Part shown: piece by piece, positions 1 through 8,252 of the stretch | Layout: every line of letters begins with the position of its first letter | How positions within the stretch are numbered: the stretch's first letter is position 1 | Origin: Candidatus Rokuibacteriota bacterium | GTDB lineage: Bacteria; Methylomirabilota; Methylomirabilia; Rokubacteriales; CSP1-6 | Assembly: GCA_016184365.1 (NCBI GenBank) | Contig: JACPCW010000139.1 | Span: forward strand, 1 to 50,217 | Direction: 5' to 3' | Length of the DNA: 50,217 nt | Notes under the pieces: generated by a model | What the model saw: the letters and a program-made list of their open reading frames with translations, nothing else | Told to the model about the DNA's origin: nothing | Database searches by the model: none | Translations under genes and position numbers: made by a program

Positions 1-42
1 ACACTCACGGATGGAATCCCGATGGTCGGCGCGCGGCGAGGG

Positions 43-88
43 TCGAGCCAACGGAATTCCAGAGCGACCCTCAGCCCCCCGCTCGCGG
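43..88 (+). repeat. Intergenic EcoRI-core repeat, copy 1
   Basis: First of three related ~50-bp units in the 313-bp gene-free left edge. It carries GCCAACGGAATTCCAGAGCG followed by a C/T-rich TCAGCCC stretch and a GCTCGCGG arm. The same series is found inverted at 141-193 and again forward, more diverged, at 249-298. No coding sequence is supported here; nothing else is seen in positions 1-313. Confidence 0.7.
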
Positions 89-140
89 TCTCGCGTGACG
101 ACATTTCATCCGCACTACGCGCCTGGCGCCCCGGGTGGTC

Positions 141-193
141 GCCGAAGCCGAGTGTCGGGCTGAAGATCGCTCTGGAATTCCGTTGGCTTCGAT
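141..193 (-). repeat. Intergenic EcoRI-core repeat, copy 2 (inverted)
   Basis: Read on the minus strand this copy gives GAAGCCAACGGAATTCCAGA, then GCGATCTTCAGCCC and a CTCGGCTTCGGC arm. It matches copy 1 almost base for base over its first ~27 bases and copy 3 over its last ~30 bases, so it links the two. Opposite orientation to both neighbours makes the array able to fold into large hairpins. Confidence 0.7.
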
Positions 194-248
194 CATCGAG
201 TGCAGACAAAGCACTGAGTCCGTTCGGCATGTCTCGGCGAGCGCGCGA

Positions 249-298
249 TCCGCTCGCGGAATTCCGGAGCGATCTTCAGCCCGGCGCTCGGCTTCGGC
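249..298 (+). repeat. Intergenic EcoRI-core repeat, copy 3
   Basis: Forward copy with CGGAATTCCGGAGCGATCTT, then CAGCCC and GCGCTCGGCTTCGGC. It ends 16 bp before the stop codon of the acyl-CoA dehydrogenase gene that reads toward it, so it lies in that gene's 3' trailer. Confidence 0.65.
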
Positions 299-313
299 GG
301 CTCACGCGTCGGG

Positions 314-1462
314 TCAGATCTTCAGGATCTTCGCGACGACTTCCTTCATGACCTCGTCGGCGCCGCCGCCGATGGTGGAGAGCCGCGAGTCGACGAACGC
401 GCGCGCCGCCGGGTTCTCCCAGATGTAGCCCGCGCCGCCGAAGAGCTGCACGCACGTCGTCGCGACGTACTGCCGCATGTTCGCGGCGAACACCTTCGCC
501 ATCGACACGTCGAGCGTGACGTCCTCGCCCGCCAGGAGCTTGCGGATGCAGCGGTGCGACATCTCCTGCGCGGCGGTGATCTGGATCATCATCTCCACGA
601 ACTTGAACCGGTTCACCTGCATCTTCGCGAGCGGCTTGCCGAACGCGACGCGCTGCTGCGCGTGCGCGAGCGTGATCTCCCAGAGGTGGCGCGCCGCGAC
701 CGGCGCCGTCACGACGGGCACCATGCGCTCGTCCTGGAACTGCGCCATCTGCTGCTGGAAGCCGCGGTTGGCGTCGCCGATCGTGTTCGTCACCGGCACC
801 CGCACGTCGTCGAAGAAGAGCACGCCCGTGTCGGAGCCCTTGTTGCCGATCTTGTCGAGCAGCCGGTAGCTGAAGCCCGGCGTGTCGGTCGGCACGACGA
901 TCTGCGTGTAGCCGCGATAGCCGGCCGCGGGGTCGGTCACCGCGAGCAGGCAGAGCCAGTCCGCGTTCGCGGTGTTCGTGATGAAGATCTTGGAGCCGTT
1001 GATGACCCACTGATCGCCGTCGCGAATCGCGCGCGTCTTGATGCCGGAGACGTCGGACCCGGCGCCCGGCTCCGTGACGGCGATGGCGGCGACGTGCTCG
1101 CCGCGGATCGCCGGCACGAGGTACTTCTCCTTCAGCTCGTCGCTGCCGAACTGGTGCAGCGCCGGCGTCGCCATGTCGGTCTGGACCGAGATGCCCATCG
1201 CGACGCCGGAGTTGTCGCAGAGCGCCAGCTCTTCGAGGAACACGGCGTGAAACGAGTAGTCGAGCCCTTGCCCGCCGTATTTCGGGTCGTAGCGGATGCC
1301 GAGCAGTCCCAGCTCGCCGAGCCGCCGGAAGATGGCCTTGTCGGGCCGCCCCATCGCGTCGAACTCGCGCGCGCGGGGCGCGAGCTCGGCCTGCACGAAC
1401 CTCCGCGCGGTGGCGCGCAGCGCCTGATGCTCGGGACTGCCGTAGATGTCTTCACCGGCCAA
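314..1462 (-). CDS. Acyl-CoA dehydrogenase, LCAD/IVD-like
   Basis: FAD-dependent enzyme of 382 aa that oxidises acyl-CoA thioesters to trans-2-enoyl-CoA, passing electrons to an electron-transfer flavoprotein. The usual three domains are present: N-terminal helices (about 1-120), a central beta domain with the flavin/substrate motif VTEPGAGSDVSG (129-140), and a C-terminal helical domain with QRVAFGKPL and FGGAGYI. The residue aligned with the MCAD catalytic Glu is Gly in the motif TIGGGADEVMKE. The base is instead probably Glu245 in FQDERM, the arrangement of long-chain and isovaleryl-CoA dehydrogenases. The gene lies 54 bp downstream of the molybdopterin oxidoreductase on the same strand and may be cotranscribed. 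Substrate chain length cannot be read from sequence. Confidence 0.93.
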   Translation of the reverse strand: MAGEDIYGSPEHQALRATARRFVQAELAPRAREFDAMGRPDKAIFRRLGELGLLGIRYDPKYGGQGLDYSFHAVFLEELALCDNSGVAMGISVQTDMATPALHQFGSDELKEKYLVPAIRGEHVAAIAVTEPGAGSDVSGIKTRAIRDGDQWVINGSKIFITNTANADWLCLLAVTDPAAGYRGYTQIVVPTDTPGFSYRLLDKIGNKGSDTGVLFFDDVRVPVTNTIGDANRGFQQQMAQFQDERMVPVVTAPVAARHLWEITLAHAQQRVAFGKPLAKMQVNRFKFVEMMIQITAAQEMSHRCIRKLLAGEDVTLDVSMAKVFAANMRQYVATTCVQLFGGAGYIWENPAARAFVDSRLSTIGGGADEVMKEVVAKILKI

Positions 1463-1516
1463 CGCGCACCGAGAGTATCACCAGCCGCCCCGGGGAACCC
1501 GTGGCGGCCCGCGACC

Positions 1517-3550
1517 TCACAACCCGGTGACCTCGACGCGCGTGTCGTTGTAGCAGGCGCCCTCGGCGAGGTCCGCCTTGTGCGTCGGGCAGAGCGCCGA
1601 GACCGTCTGACCGTTGTCGCTCGTGCGCATCCACGCGCCCTTCAGCGACGCGATCACGCCCGGCGCGACCCGCTCCGTCACGAGCAGCGGCAGGTGCACG
1701 TCGCCGAGGTCGTTGAACACGCGGACGCGCTGGCCGGTCGTCAGGCCGCGCGCCTTCGCGTCGTCCGGATGCATCTCGAGCGGCGGCGTGTCGTCGGTCT
1801 CCGCGACGCCGCCGAATGTCGACGTGACGCGCCGATCGGACGCCGGTGAGACGAGCGTGAGCGGAAAGCGCGACTCGTACGGCCGGAAGCTCGGCACCGG
1901 CGCGCCGTAGCGCTTGCCGAGATACCCGGACACGAGCTCGACCTTCCCCGACGGCGTCTTCGGCATGACGTTGCGGAACATCACCGCGTCCTCGCCGTCG
2001 AAGCGCATCGCGATGGCGCGATCGACCGGAATCTTCGATGGCGCGACGCCGCCGAGCCGGACGTCCGCGCCGTCGATCGCCTGGTCCATCAGCTCCACGT
2101 CCGTCGCCGTGAACGCCGCGTCGGTGAAGCCGAAGCGCGCCGCGAGCCGGCGGAAGATCTCGGTGTTCGGGAGCGCTTCGCCCTGGCGCGGGATCACCGG
2201 CTCCGCGCGCTGCAGCCAGTGCGTGCCGTACGCCGCGAAGATGTCGTCGTGCTCGAAGTGGCTGCACGCCGGCAGCACGACGTCCGCGTACGCGAGGCTG
2301 TCCGTCATCTGCACGTCGCACCCGACGGTGAAGAGATCGTCACGGGCCAGGCCGCGCCGCATGCGGTTCTGGTCCGGATGCACGACCAGCGGGTTGTGGT
2401 TGTAGATGAAGAGCGCCTTGATCGGCGGCTCGATCGCCGGATCGGTGAGATGCCGGCCGATGTCGACGATGTTGAGCGTGCGCGTGCCGGGCGGCACGAA
2501 GTCGAGGCGCGCGAGCTTGCCCGCCGTCTTCGGGAACGCGTTGCCGGCGCCGTTCACGCAGCCGCCGCCGCGCACGCCCCACTTCCCCGCGAGCGCGGGC
2601 AGCGCGAAGATCGCGCGGATCCCGCTGCCGCCGTTCTGATTGCGCTCGAGACCGTTGCCGACGCTGATCGCGGCGGGCGAGATCGTGCGGTACCACTCGG
2701 CGAGCTGGCGGATCGCGGCTTCGGGCACGCGCGTGACCCGCGCCGCTGCGGCCGGCGTCCACCGGCGCGCCTCCGCCATGAAGTCCTCGTAGCCGGCGAC
2801 GTGCCGGTCGACGAAGGCCCGATCGATGCCGCCCGTTCGCTCGAGCTCCGCCGCGATCGCCCACGCGAGCACGACGTCGGTGCCCGGCGCGATCGGCACG
2901 AAGAGATCGGCCTGCTCCGCGACCTTCGTGCGCACGGGATCGATGACGACGAGCTTCGCGCCGGCCTTGCGCGCGCGGATGATCCGCGGCATCAGGTGCA
3001 GGTTCGACCACGTCACGTTGTTGCCCCAGACGACGATCAGCTTCGCGTCGCCGATCTGTTCGGGCGGGATCCCGGGCGTCGCGCCATACGTGCCGACCCA
3101 CGCCTCCGTCCGCACGCCGCCGCAGAGGGGCCGGCGGTCGAGCAGCGACGCGCCGAGCTTGTGGAAGAATCTCAGATCCATCGACGCCATCGCCAGCATG
3201 CCGTGAGGGCCGGCGTAGTTGAGCGGCACGACCGACTGTGGCCCGTGCTGCCGGATCGCGCCCTGGAAGGCGTCGTGGATGCGATCGAGCGCCTCGTCCC
3301 ATCCGATGCGCTCGAACCGCCCCTCGCCCCTGGCGCCGACGCGACGCAGCGGGTGGAGCAGCCGCCGCGGCCCGTGCACGAAGCCCGGATAGTACGCCGG
3401 GACCTTCGCGCACAGCACGCCGTCGGTGTACGGGTTGGCGCGCGAGCCGCGAATCTTCGTGATGCGTGCGTTCTCCACGGTGACGGCGAGGCTGCACGTA
3501 TCGGGGCAGTCCAGGGGGCAGACGGACGGGTGTTCGGTGATCGTTGCCAT
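1517..3550 (-). CDS. Molybdopterin-dependent oxidoreductase (DMSO reductase family)
   Basis: A 677-aa catalytic subunit of the DMSO reductase superfamily. The N-terminus starts directly with a 4Fe-4S site (CPLDCPDTC at 11-19, fourth Cys at 47 in GVLCAK), then the bis-MGD binding domains, for example IVVWGNNVTWSNLHLMPRI, and a C-terminal molydopterin-dinucleotide-binding barrel (SPASDRRVTSTFG, ARGLTTGQRVRVFNDLG). Cys143 in RRPLCGG lies where the Mo ligand usually sits. No Tat signal precedes the cluster, so the enzyme is probably cytoplasmic. No ferredoxin-type or membrane subunit is adjacent; the next gene in the same direction is an acyl-CoA dehydrogenase. Family members include formate dehydrogenases and various reductases; the substrate is unknown. 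Confidence 0.9.
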   Translation of the reverse strand: MATITEHPSVCPLDCPDTCSLAVTVENARITKIRGSRANPYTDGVLCAKVPAYYPGFVHGPRRLLHPLRRVGARGEGRFERIGWDEALDRIHDAFQGAIRQHGPQSVVPLNYAGPHGMLAMASMDLRFFHKLGASLLDRRPLCGGVRTEAWVGTYGATPGIPPEQIGDAKLIVVWGNNVTWSNLHLMPRIIRARKAGAKLVVIDPVRTKVAEQADLFVPIAPGTDVVLAWAIAAELERTGGIDRAFVDRHVAGYEDFMAEARRWTPAAAARVTRVPEAAIRQLAEWYRTISPAAISVGNGLERNQNGGSGIRAIFALPALAGKWGVRGGGCVNGAGNAFPKTAGKLARLDFVPPGTRTLNIVDIGRHLTDPAIEPPIKALFIYNHNPLVVHPDQNRMRRGLARDDLFTVGCDVQMTDSLAYADVVLPACSHFEHDDIFAAYGTHWLQRAEPVIPRQGEALPNTEIFRRLAARFGFTDAAFTATDVELMDQAIDGADVRLGGVAPSKIPVDRAIAMRFDGEDAVMFRNVMPKTPSGKVELVSGYLGKRYGAPVPSFRPYESRFPLTLVSPASDRRVTSTFGGVAETDDTPPLEMHPDDAKARGLTTGQRVRVFNDLGDVHLPLLVTERVAPGVIASLKGAWMRTSDNGQTVSALCPTHKADLAEGACYNDTRVEVTGL

Positions 3551-3744
3551 GCCGGCACCGTACCGCGGCGAGCGCTACCCGCAAAGGGCCACTTCCGTGC
3601 CGGTCCAAGGGGCCGGTGCTGGTCAGCCGGCATCCGCGCGATCGCGATCGGTGGCTATAAAGCAGTCAATTTTGAAGGGGATTTTGGTGGACTCCTGGGC
3701 TGAGCGGCGCAGAAAAGTCTGTCGGGCTGCGGAGATATCGCCCG

Positions 3745-3760
3745 TGGTGTGGTGCTTGCA
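3745..3760 (+). promoter_or_regulatory. Possible sigma-54 -24/-12 element
   Basis: TGG-N8-TTGCA, with GG and GC separated by exactly 10 bp, as in sigma-54 promoters; the CACG part of the -24 box is not conserved (TGTG). It would place the transcript start about 5 nt before the ATG at 3777, leaving almost no leader, which weakens the call. Confidence 0.2.
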
Positions 3761-3776
3761 GTCCCGCCCACGCGTC

Positions 3777-5525
3777 ATGGCTCAGCTCCGAACGGGACCG
3801 GACGGGCGCTCGACCACGGGCAGAGAGCTCGCGCCGTTCGGCCGGCGCCTGGTCGACGTGCTGATCGCCGAGCGCCACATCACGCCCGAGCAGCTGTCCC
3901 AGGCCGTCGCCGAACAGGTGCGGACCGAAGACAAGATGGTCCACGTCATCGTCCGTCTCGGTCTCATGGCGGAAGACGATCTGCTGGCTGTCCTGGCACG
4001 GCAATACAGGCTGCCCATCGTCGACGTGCCGGATCAGATGTCCGACGACCTGCTGCGGCTCGTCCCGGCGGCGCTCGCGAAGAAGTACGAGATCTTTCCC
4101 GTGACGCGCACGCCCACGACCGTCACGCTCGCGATGATCGATCCGACGAATCTCTCGGCGCTGGACGAGGTGTCGTTCCGCACGGGACTGCGTGTGCTCC
4201 CGGTGCTGGCGCGTCCGTCGATGATTCGCCGCCACATCAGCCGCGTGTACGAGTCGTCGGCCGCGACGCTGGCCGACGTGCTGAGCCTCGCCGAGGCCGA
4301 GATGGCGCGCGGCCAGACGAACGGGCGCGAGTTCGAGATGCAGGACCTCCGGGCATCGGCGGACCAGGCGCCCATCGTGCGGCTGGTGAACGCGATCCTC
4401 GACGAGGCGATCGCCCGCGGCGCCTCCGACGTGCACCTCGATCCCACCCAGGCGACGCTCCGCGTGCGGTTCCGCTGCGACGGCATGCTGATCGAGGCGA
4501 TGGCGCCGCCGCGCCACGTCGAGCCGGCGGTCGTGTCGCGGATCAAGATCATCGCGGGGCTCGACATCTCGGAGCGCCGGCTGCCGCAGGACGGCCGCAT
4601 CAAGCACCGCTACCAGTCGCGCGAGATCGACTTCCGCGTCTCGGTGCTGCCGACGATCTACGGCGAGAGCGTGTGCATGCGGGTGCTCGACCGGAACGCG
4701 CTCAAGCTGAATCCGCGCGACCTCGGCTTCGACGCGTGGTCGCTCGCGCAGTTCCAGAAAGCCGTGCAGAGTCCGAACGGCGTGATCCTCATCACCGGAC
4801 CGACCGGGTCCGGGAAGACGACGACGCTCTACTCCGCGCTGCAGACGCTCAACTCGCCGGACGTCCACATCGTGACGCTCGAGGATCCCGTCGAATACAA
4901 CCTGGCCGGCATCAACCAGGTGCAGGTCCGCGACGACGTCGGGTTCACGTTCGCCACCGCGCTCCGGGCATTCCTGCGCCACGATCCCGACGTCATCCTC
5001 GTCGGCGAGATGCGGGACGTCGAGACGGCGCAGATGGCGATCCGGGCGGCCCTGACGGGCCATCTCGTCATGTCGACGCTGCACACGAACAGCTGCCCGG
5101 CCACGATCGCGCGGCTGGTCGACATGGGGCTGCCGCCGTTCCTCATCGCCTCCGCGCTCCGCCTGGTCGTCGCGCAGCGACTGGCGCGCACGGTGTGCGC
5201 CGAGTGCCGTGAGCCCAGCGAGATCGACGAGACCTCGCTCGCGGCCTACGGGCACGTGCCGCAGGGCCTCGGACCGGTCGTCGTGTACGCCGGCAAGGGC
5301 TGCGCCTCGTGCCACTTCACCGGCATGCGCGGCCGCGTCGCGATCTACGAGACGATGCCGGTCAGCCCCGAGCTGAACGAGCTCGTGCTGGCGAACGCGC
5401 CGACCACCGAGATCCAACGGGTGGCCCGCGACCAGGGCATGCGCACCCTGCGTGAAGCGGGGCTCCTGAAGGTGATCGAGGGCGCGGTGACGGTCGAGGA
5501 GATCCTTCGGGTCACCGCGGATTAG
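3777..5525 (+). CDS. Type IV pilus / type II secretion assembly ATPase (PilB/GspE)
   Basis: Hexameric secretion-superfamily ATPase of 582 aa that drives pilin or pseudopilin assembly at the inner membrane. An N-terminal MshEN/T2SSE-N domain (about 20-160) is followed by the ATPase core with Walker A GPTGSGKTTT (341-350), Asp box VTLEDPVEY (367-375), Walker B DVILVGEMRD (405-414), His box LVMSTLHTNS (430-439), and the four-Cys zinc site C474/C477 and C509/C512. All motifs are intact. ATG 3777 is chosen because the MshEN domain begins soon after; the longer in-frame extension back to 3426 overlaps the divergent gene and lacks homology. No other pilus or secretion gene is next to it, so its partners are elsewhere. 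A receiver-only protein lies just downstream, convergent. Confidence 0.92.
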   Translation: MAQLRTGPDGRSTTGRELAPFGRRLVDVLIAERHITPEQLSQAVAEQVRTEDKMVHVIVRLGLMAEDDLLAVLARQYRLPIVDVPDQMSDDLLRLVPAALAKKYEIFPVTRTPTTVTLAMIDPTNLSALDEVSFRTGLRVLPVLARPSMIRRHISRVYESSAATLADVLSLAEAEMARGQTNGREFEMQDLRASADQAPIVRLVNAILDEAIARGASDVHLDPTQATLRVRFRCDGMLIEAMAPPRHVEPAVVSRIKIIAGLDISERRLPQDGRIKHRYQSREIDFRVSVLPTIYGESVCMRVLDRNALKLNPRDLGFDAWSLAQFQKAVQSPNGVILITGPTGSGKTTTLYSALQTLNSPDVHIVTLEDPVEYNLAGINQVQVRDDVGFTFATALRAFLRHDPDVILVGEMRDVETAQMAIRAALTGHLVMSTLHTNSCPATIARLVDMGLPPFLIASALRLVVAQRLARTVCAECREPSEIDETSLAAYGHVPQGLGPVVVYAGKGCASCHFTGMRGRVAIYETMPVSPELNELVLANAPTTEIQRVARDQGMRTLREAGLLKVIEGAVTVEEILRVTAD

Positions 5526-5535
5526 GGGATTCATC

Positions 5536-5613
5536 AACTGGGGGGCCCCGACATGGCCCCCCAGACCCCCCAACGCTCGGAGCGCCCCGGCGAAGCCGTG
5601 GCGCTCCTCGAAG
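5536..5613 (-). repeat. Two-hairpin dispersed repeat, copy B (bidirectional terminator position)
   Basis: Sits between the convergent pilB-like and response-regulator genes. It contains a perfect 10-bp stem, CTGGGGGGCC (5538-5547) with GGCCCCCCAG (5555-5564), and a second stem GAGCGCC (5580-5586) with GGCGCTC (5600-5606). Read on the minus strand it aligns almost without gaps to 46225-46300 and in pattern to 32391-32517. It could act as a terminator, but the repeat relationship shows it is a dispersed element. Confidence 0.75.
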
Positions 5614-5635
5614 ATCTGGCCGCTTGTGGTTCGAG

Positions 5636-6064
5636 CTACGTGCCGAGGAAGGGCGTGACGCCGAGCGACTTCGCGACGAGGCGATCGAGCTCCCGCAGAT
5701 CGACGGGCTTCACGAGGTACGTCGCGTGGCTGTGCGCCGCCCGTTGCGCGGCCTGCGGGGTGTTGTAGCCGGTGATCACGAACGCCGGCATCGTCATGCC
5801 GAGGGCGCGGATCGATTCGAGCAGCGTGAGGCCGTCGATGCCCGGCATGTTGACGTCGAGCAGGAGGACGTCCGGTCGATGCACCCCGATGCGCTTCAGC
5901 GCCGTCTGGGCGTCCGGCGCTCGATCGACGACGTAGGCGGCGCCGAGAAATTCTTCGAGGACGTCGAGGATGGTCGGGTTGTCGTCGACGAGCAGGACGT
6001 GCTTGCGGCGGCTGCTGCCGTCGCGCGCCGCCGTGTCGAGTGGACGCTGTTCAACGGTCATCAT
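5636..6064 (-). CDS. Single-domain response regulator (CheY-like)
   Basis: A 142-aa protein consisting of a receiver domain only. Acidic pair D27-D28 in VLLVDDNP, phospho-acceptor D70 in LLLDVNMPG, T98 in FVITGYN and K119 in YLVKPVD are all present. There is no output domain, so it should signal through protein-protein contact or as part of a phosphorelay. The ATG at 6064 has GAGAG a few bases upstream; an earlier TTG at 6091 is in frame but less likely. No histidine kinase is nearby. Convergence with a PilB-like ATPase raises the possibility of a pilus or motility role, which is only an inference. Confidence 0.88.
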   Translation of the reverse strand: MMTVEQRPLDTAARDGSSRRKHVLLVDDNPTILDVLEEFLGAAYVVDRAPDAQTALKRIGVHRPDVLLLDVNMPGIDGLTLLESIRALGMTMPAFVITGYNTPQAAQRAAHSHATYLVKPVDLRELDRLVAKSLGVTPFLGT

Positions 6065-6224
6065 TGCTCTCACGCGTGGAACAGTCAGCAAACCGCCTGC
6101 CAGCCCGACCGCGGCGCGTGAGGCCGGATTGGCGGAGGTTTACGGGACATTGCGCTGCGGCGATGGGCGTCGGGCGGCCAGTCTCTGGTCAGCCGCTCCG
6201 CCACGCGCGGGCAATGACTGACCG

Positions 6225-6365
6225 CTAACCCGCCTCACGCACCGCGCGCGCGACGGCGTCGAGGCCGCCGGGCTCGTCACGGAGCGCGGGGCCGAAGTCG
6301 ATGACGGGAATGGCCCTCGTGGCTTCGTCGAGATCTCGGACCGCCAGCGCCTTGAAGATGTTCAT
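6225..6365 (-). pseudogene. Truncated isopenicillin-N-synthase-family dioxygenase (N-terminal stub)
   Basis: A 46-aa reading frame beginning MNIFKALAVR and containing IPVIDFGPAL, the typical N-terminus of 2OG/Fe(II) dioxygenases of the isopenicillin N synthase family (compare VPVVDIGPFL in the intact gene at 48922-49917). It stops at TAG (6225-6227) just before the expected GFxxxxNHG motif; no dioxygenase-like sequence follows in any frame, and the HxD and distal His are absent. Its ATG overlaps the stop of the upstream MetX-like gene (ATGA), so it was once, and may still be, translationally coupled. It could also be a short functional peptide, but a deletion remnant is more likely. Confidence 0.6.
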
Positions 6366-7402
6366 GCGGCCTCCAGCTTCGCCAGGAAATCCCGGAGCGC
6401 CGGCGCCCACTTCGCCCAGTCGACACCGGAGGCGGAGTGGCCGAAGTCCGTGTCGATCTCGACGTACGCCGCATCCACGCCGGCGCCGGCGAGCTTCGCC
6501 ATCACACCGGGCCCGAGCGACGGCGGGAAGAGCCTGTCCGTGCGCGCGAGCACGTAGAGCACGCGCGCGCGGATCTTCGCCACGTCGCGTTCCGCGTCGA
6601 ACCGCACGGCCGCCCGGCGCAGCGTGATGAGCGAGTTTGGATCGAACTCGCTCGCCCAGATCTCGGCCATCTCGCGGATGCGCGCGTCGCGCGCGGCCGG
6701 ATCCGGCATCGTGGCCGCGAGGATCTCGTCGCGCCCGTAGCGCCTGAGCGTTTCGGCGCGGTACTCCGTCATGGTGACGGGGATGCCGCCGCGATCGTAG
6801 TGCCAGCCCCCGTTCCAGTTCGGATCCGTGGCGAAGCGGTCGCGCAGGGCCTGGACCGCCGCGTCGCCGCCCGAGCCCTTCGGTGCGGTGACGACCGCGA
6901 CGATGCCATCCATGTATGCCGGATACGTGACCGCCCACTGAAACGCCTGGTACCCGCCGAACGACGGGCCGGCGACCGCGACGAGGTGCGTGACGCCGAG
7001 CCGATCGAGCAGCAGTCGCTGCGCCCGCACGATGTCGCCGAGCGTGATCGCCGGGAAGTCGGGTCCATACGGGCGACCGGTCGCGGGATCGAGACTCGCC
7101 GGTCCGGTGGAGCCGTACGAGGAGCCGAGCATGTTCGACGCGACGACGAAGTAGCGGTGGGTGTCGATCGCCTTGCCGGGCCCGATGAGGCCGTCCCACC
7201 ATCCGGCCTCGGCATCCGCCGGCGTGTGCTTGCCCGCCGCATGCCCGCTCGACGTGAAGCCGTGCGTGACGAGGATCGCGTTCCGCCCGTCGGCGGACAG
7301 GCGTCCGTACGTCTCGTACTCGAGCGTCACTTCCGCCAGCATCTCGCCGCTCTCGAGCGCGAAATCCGGCACGGTGAAGCGGCGTGGTTCGACGACGTCC
7401 AT
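6362..7402 (-). CDS. MetX-like alpha/beta hydrolase (homoserine O-acetyltransferase family)
   Basis: A 346-aa alpha/beta-hydrolase of the MetX group, enzymes that move acyl groups from acyl-CoA to homoserine or serine, or hydrolyse related esters. Family landmarks are HGFTSSGHAAG (48-57), SNMLGSSYGSTGP (89-101) and the nucleophile elbow GPSFGG with S147; D289 in ARTDRLFPPS and H322 in DFGHSAS complete the triad. Start at 7402 is supported by GGGAGG about 6 nt upstream. The usual MetX oxyanion motif NxLGGCxGTTGP is altered, so it may be a non-methionine family member. It is coupled by ATGA overlap to the truncated dioxygenase stub. Confidence 0.82.
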   Translation of the reverse strand: MDVVEPRRFTVPDFALESGEMLAEVTLEYETYGRLSADGRNAILVTHGFTSSGHAAGKHTPADAEAGWWDGLIGPGKAIDTHRYFVVASNMLGSSYGSTGPASLDPATGRPYGPDFPAITLGDIVRAQRLLLDRLGVTHLVAVAGPSFGGYQAFQWAVTYPAYMDGIVAVVTAPKGSGGDAAVQALRDRFATDPNWNGGWHYDRGGIPVTMTEYRAETLRRYGRDEILAATMPDPAARDARIREMAEIWASEFDPNSLITLRRAAVRFDAERDVAKIRARVLYVLARTDRLFPPSLGPGVMAKLAGAGVDAAYVEIDTDFGHSASGVDWAKWAPALRDFLAKLEAA

Positions 7403-7446
7403 GCGAATCCTCCCGGGGTGCCGGTCTCGGCGCGGGCCAGCCGCCG

Positions 7447-8238
7447 TCATCCTACCGCACCCGGCGCTCGCACTCCTCGCGGCGTGCCGCGCAGCAGCAG
7501 GTTGTACGCGAACCGCTGGGCGGCGACGCGGGGCGCCGCGCGTTCGACGAGCGGTGCCAGCGGGCGATAGAGAGTCCGGAAGAGCGGGAGCATTTCGAGG
7601 TACCGGAAGTAGCGGTATCCCGCGATCCGCACGACGTCGAAGCCGCCGCGGTCGACGAGCGCCAGGATCTCGCGATACGTGAAGCACGTGTCGATCGGCT
7701 GATCGGTGTTCGCCGGGTGCTCGTACGGCAGCAGCTTGCCGCGGAGCCAGCGGCCCGGCACGAGCGCTCCGAGCCGATGAAACGGCGCGAAGCCCGTGGC
7801 GTTCGGAACGGTCACCACGAGCGCGCCGTCGGGCGCGAGCACGCGCGCGATCTCCGCGAGGCCGCGCTCCGGCGCCTTCAGGTGCTCGAGCACTTCCGTG
7901 CAGAACACGACGTCGAACGAGCCGCGCGCGAACGGCAGCCCGTGCTGCACGTCGGCATCCGCCAGCGCGACCCGCGATCCAAGCGTTGCGGCGGTCGTCC
8001 GAACGCGGGCGGTCGACACGTCGACGCCGTGGAGGCGTGCGGACGGCCACCGCGCGGCGACCGCGGCGAGCAGCGCGCCCATGCCGCATCCGACGTCGAG
8101 CACGCGCGCGCCGCTGAGATCGCCGGCGAGGGCAAGGACGCGCTCGACGAAGGCGGGTCCGAGGCCGCCGCGGTGCCCGAGCGCATCGTAGCGGCGGCGG
8201 ATCTCGGCGTCGCTCAGCTCGTGTCCGGTTTTTATCAC
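7447..8238 (-). CDS. Class I SAM-dependent methyltransferase (UbiG-like)
   Basis: A 263-aa methyltransferase with motif I VLDVGCGMG (46-54), a motif II acidic residue in LHGVDVST, and a motif III region FDVVFCTEVLEHL typical of the UbiG/COQ3 and Methyltransf_11 groups. The C-terminal part (about 150-263) is aromatic and basic (RIAGYRYFRYLEMLPLFRTL) and resembles substrate domains that handle lipid or glycan acceptors. The start is taken as GTG 8238 with AAGG upstream, 14 bp after the preceding gene ends. Cotranscribed with the zinc-ribbon membrane protein and alpha/beta hydrolase upstream. The acceptor is unknown; ubiquinone synthesis is possible but no ubi genes are in the window. Confidence 0.8.
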   Translation of the reverse strand: MIKTGHELSDAEIRRRYDALGHRGGLGPAFVERVLALAGDLSGARVLDVGCGMGALLAAVAARWPSARLHGVDVSTARVRTTAATLGSRVALADADVQHGLPFARGSFDVVFCTEVLEHLKAPERGLAEIARVLAPDGALVVTVPNATGFAPFHRLGALVPGRWLRGKLLPYEHPANTDQPIDTCFTYREILALVDRGGFDVVRIAGYRYFRYLEMLPLFRTLYRPLAPLVERAAPRVAAQRFAYNLLLRGTPRGVRAPGAVG

Positions 8239-8252
8239 CTGCGTTGAGCACC

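Noticed and set aside
314..1462. Acyl-CoA dehydrogenase seemed to lack its catalytic Glu (Gly in IGGG)
   Set aside because: LCAD and IVD enzymes also have Gly at this site and use a Glu on helix G; Glu245 fits that position.
554..1849. Long open frames opposite known genes, such as those antisense to the acyl-CoA dehydrogenase and oxidase genes
   Set aside because: They are Arg/Ala/His-rich shadows caused by high GC at third codon positions, with no domain or SD support.
6225..6227. Stop of the dioxygenase stub as a recoded selenocysteine codon
   Set aside because: The codon is TAG, not TGA, and no homologous sequence follows it in frame.
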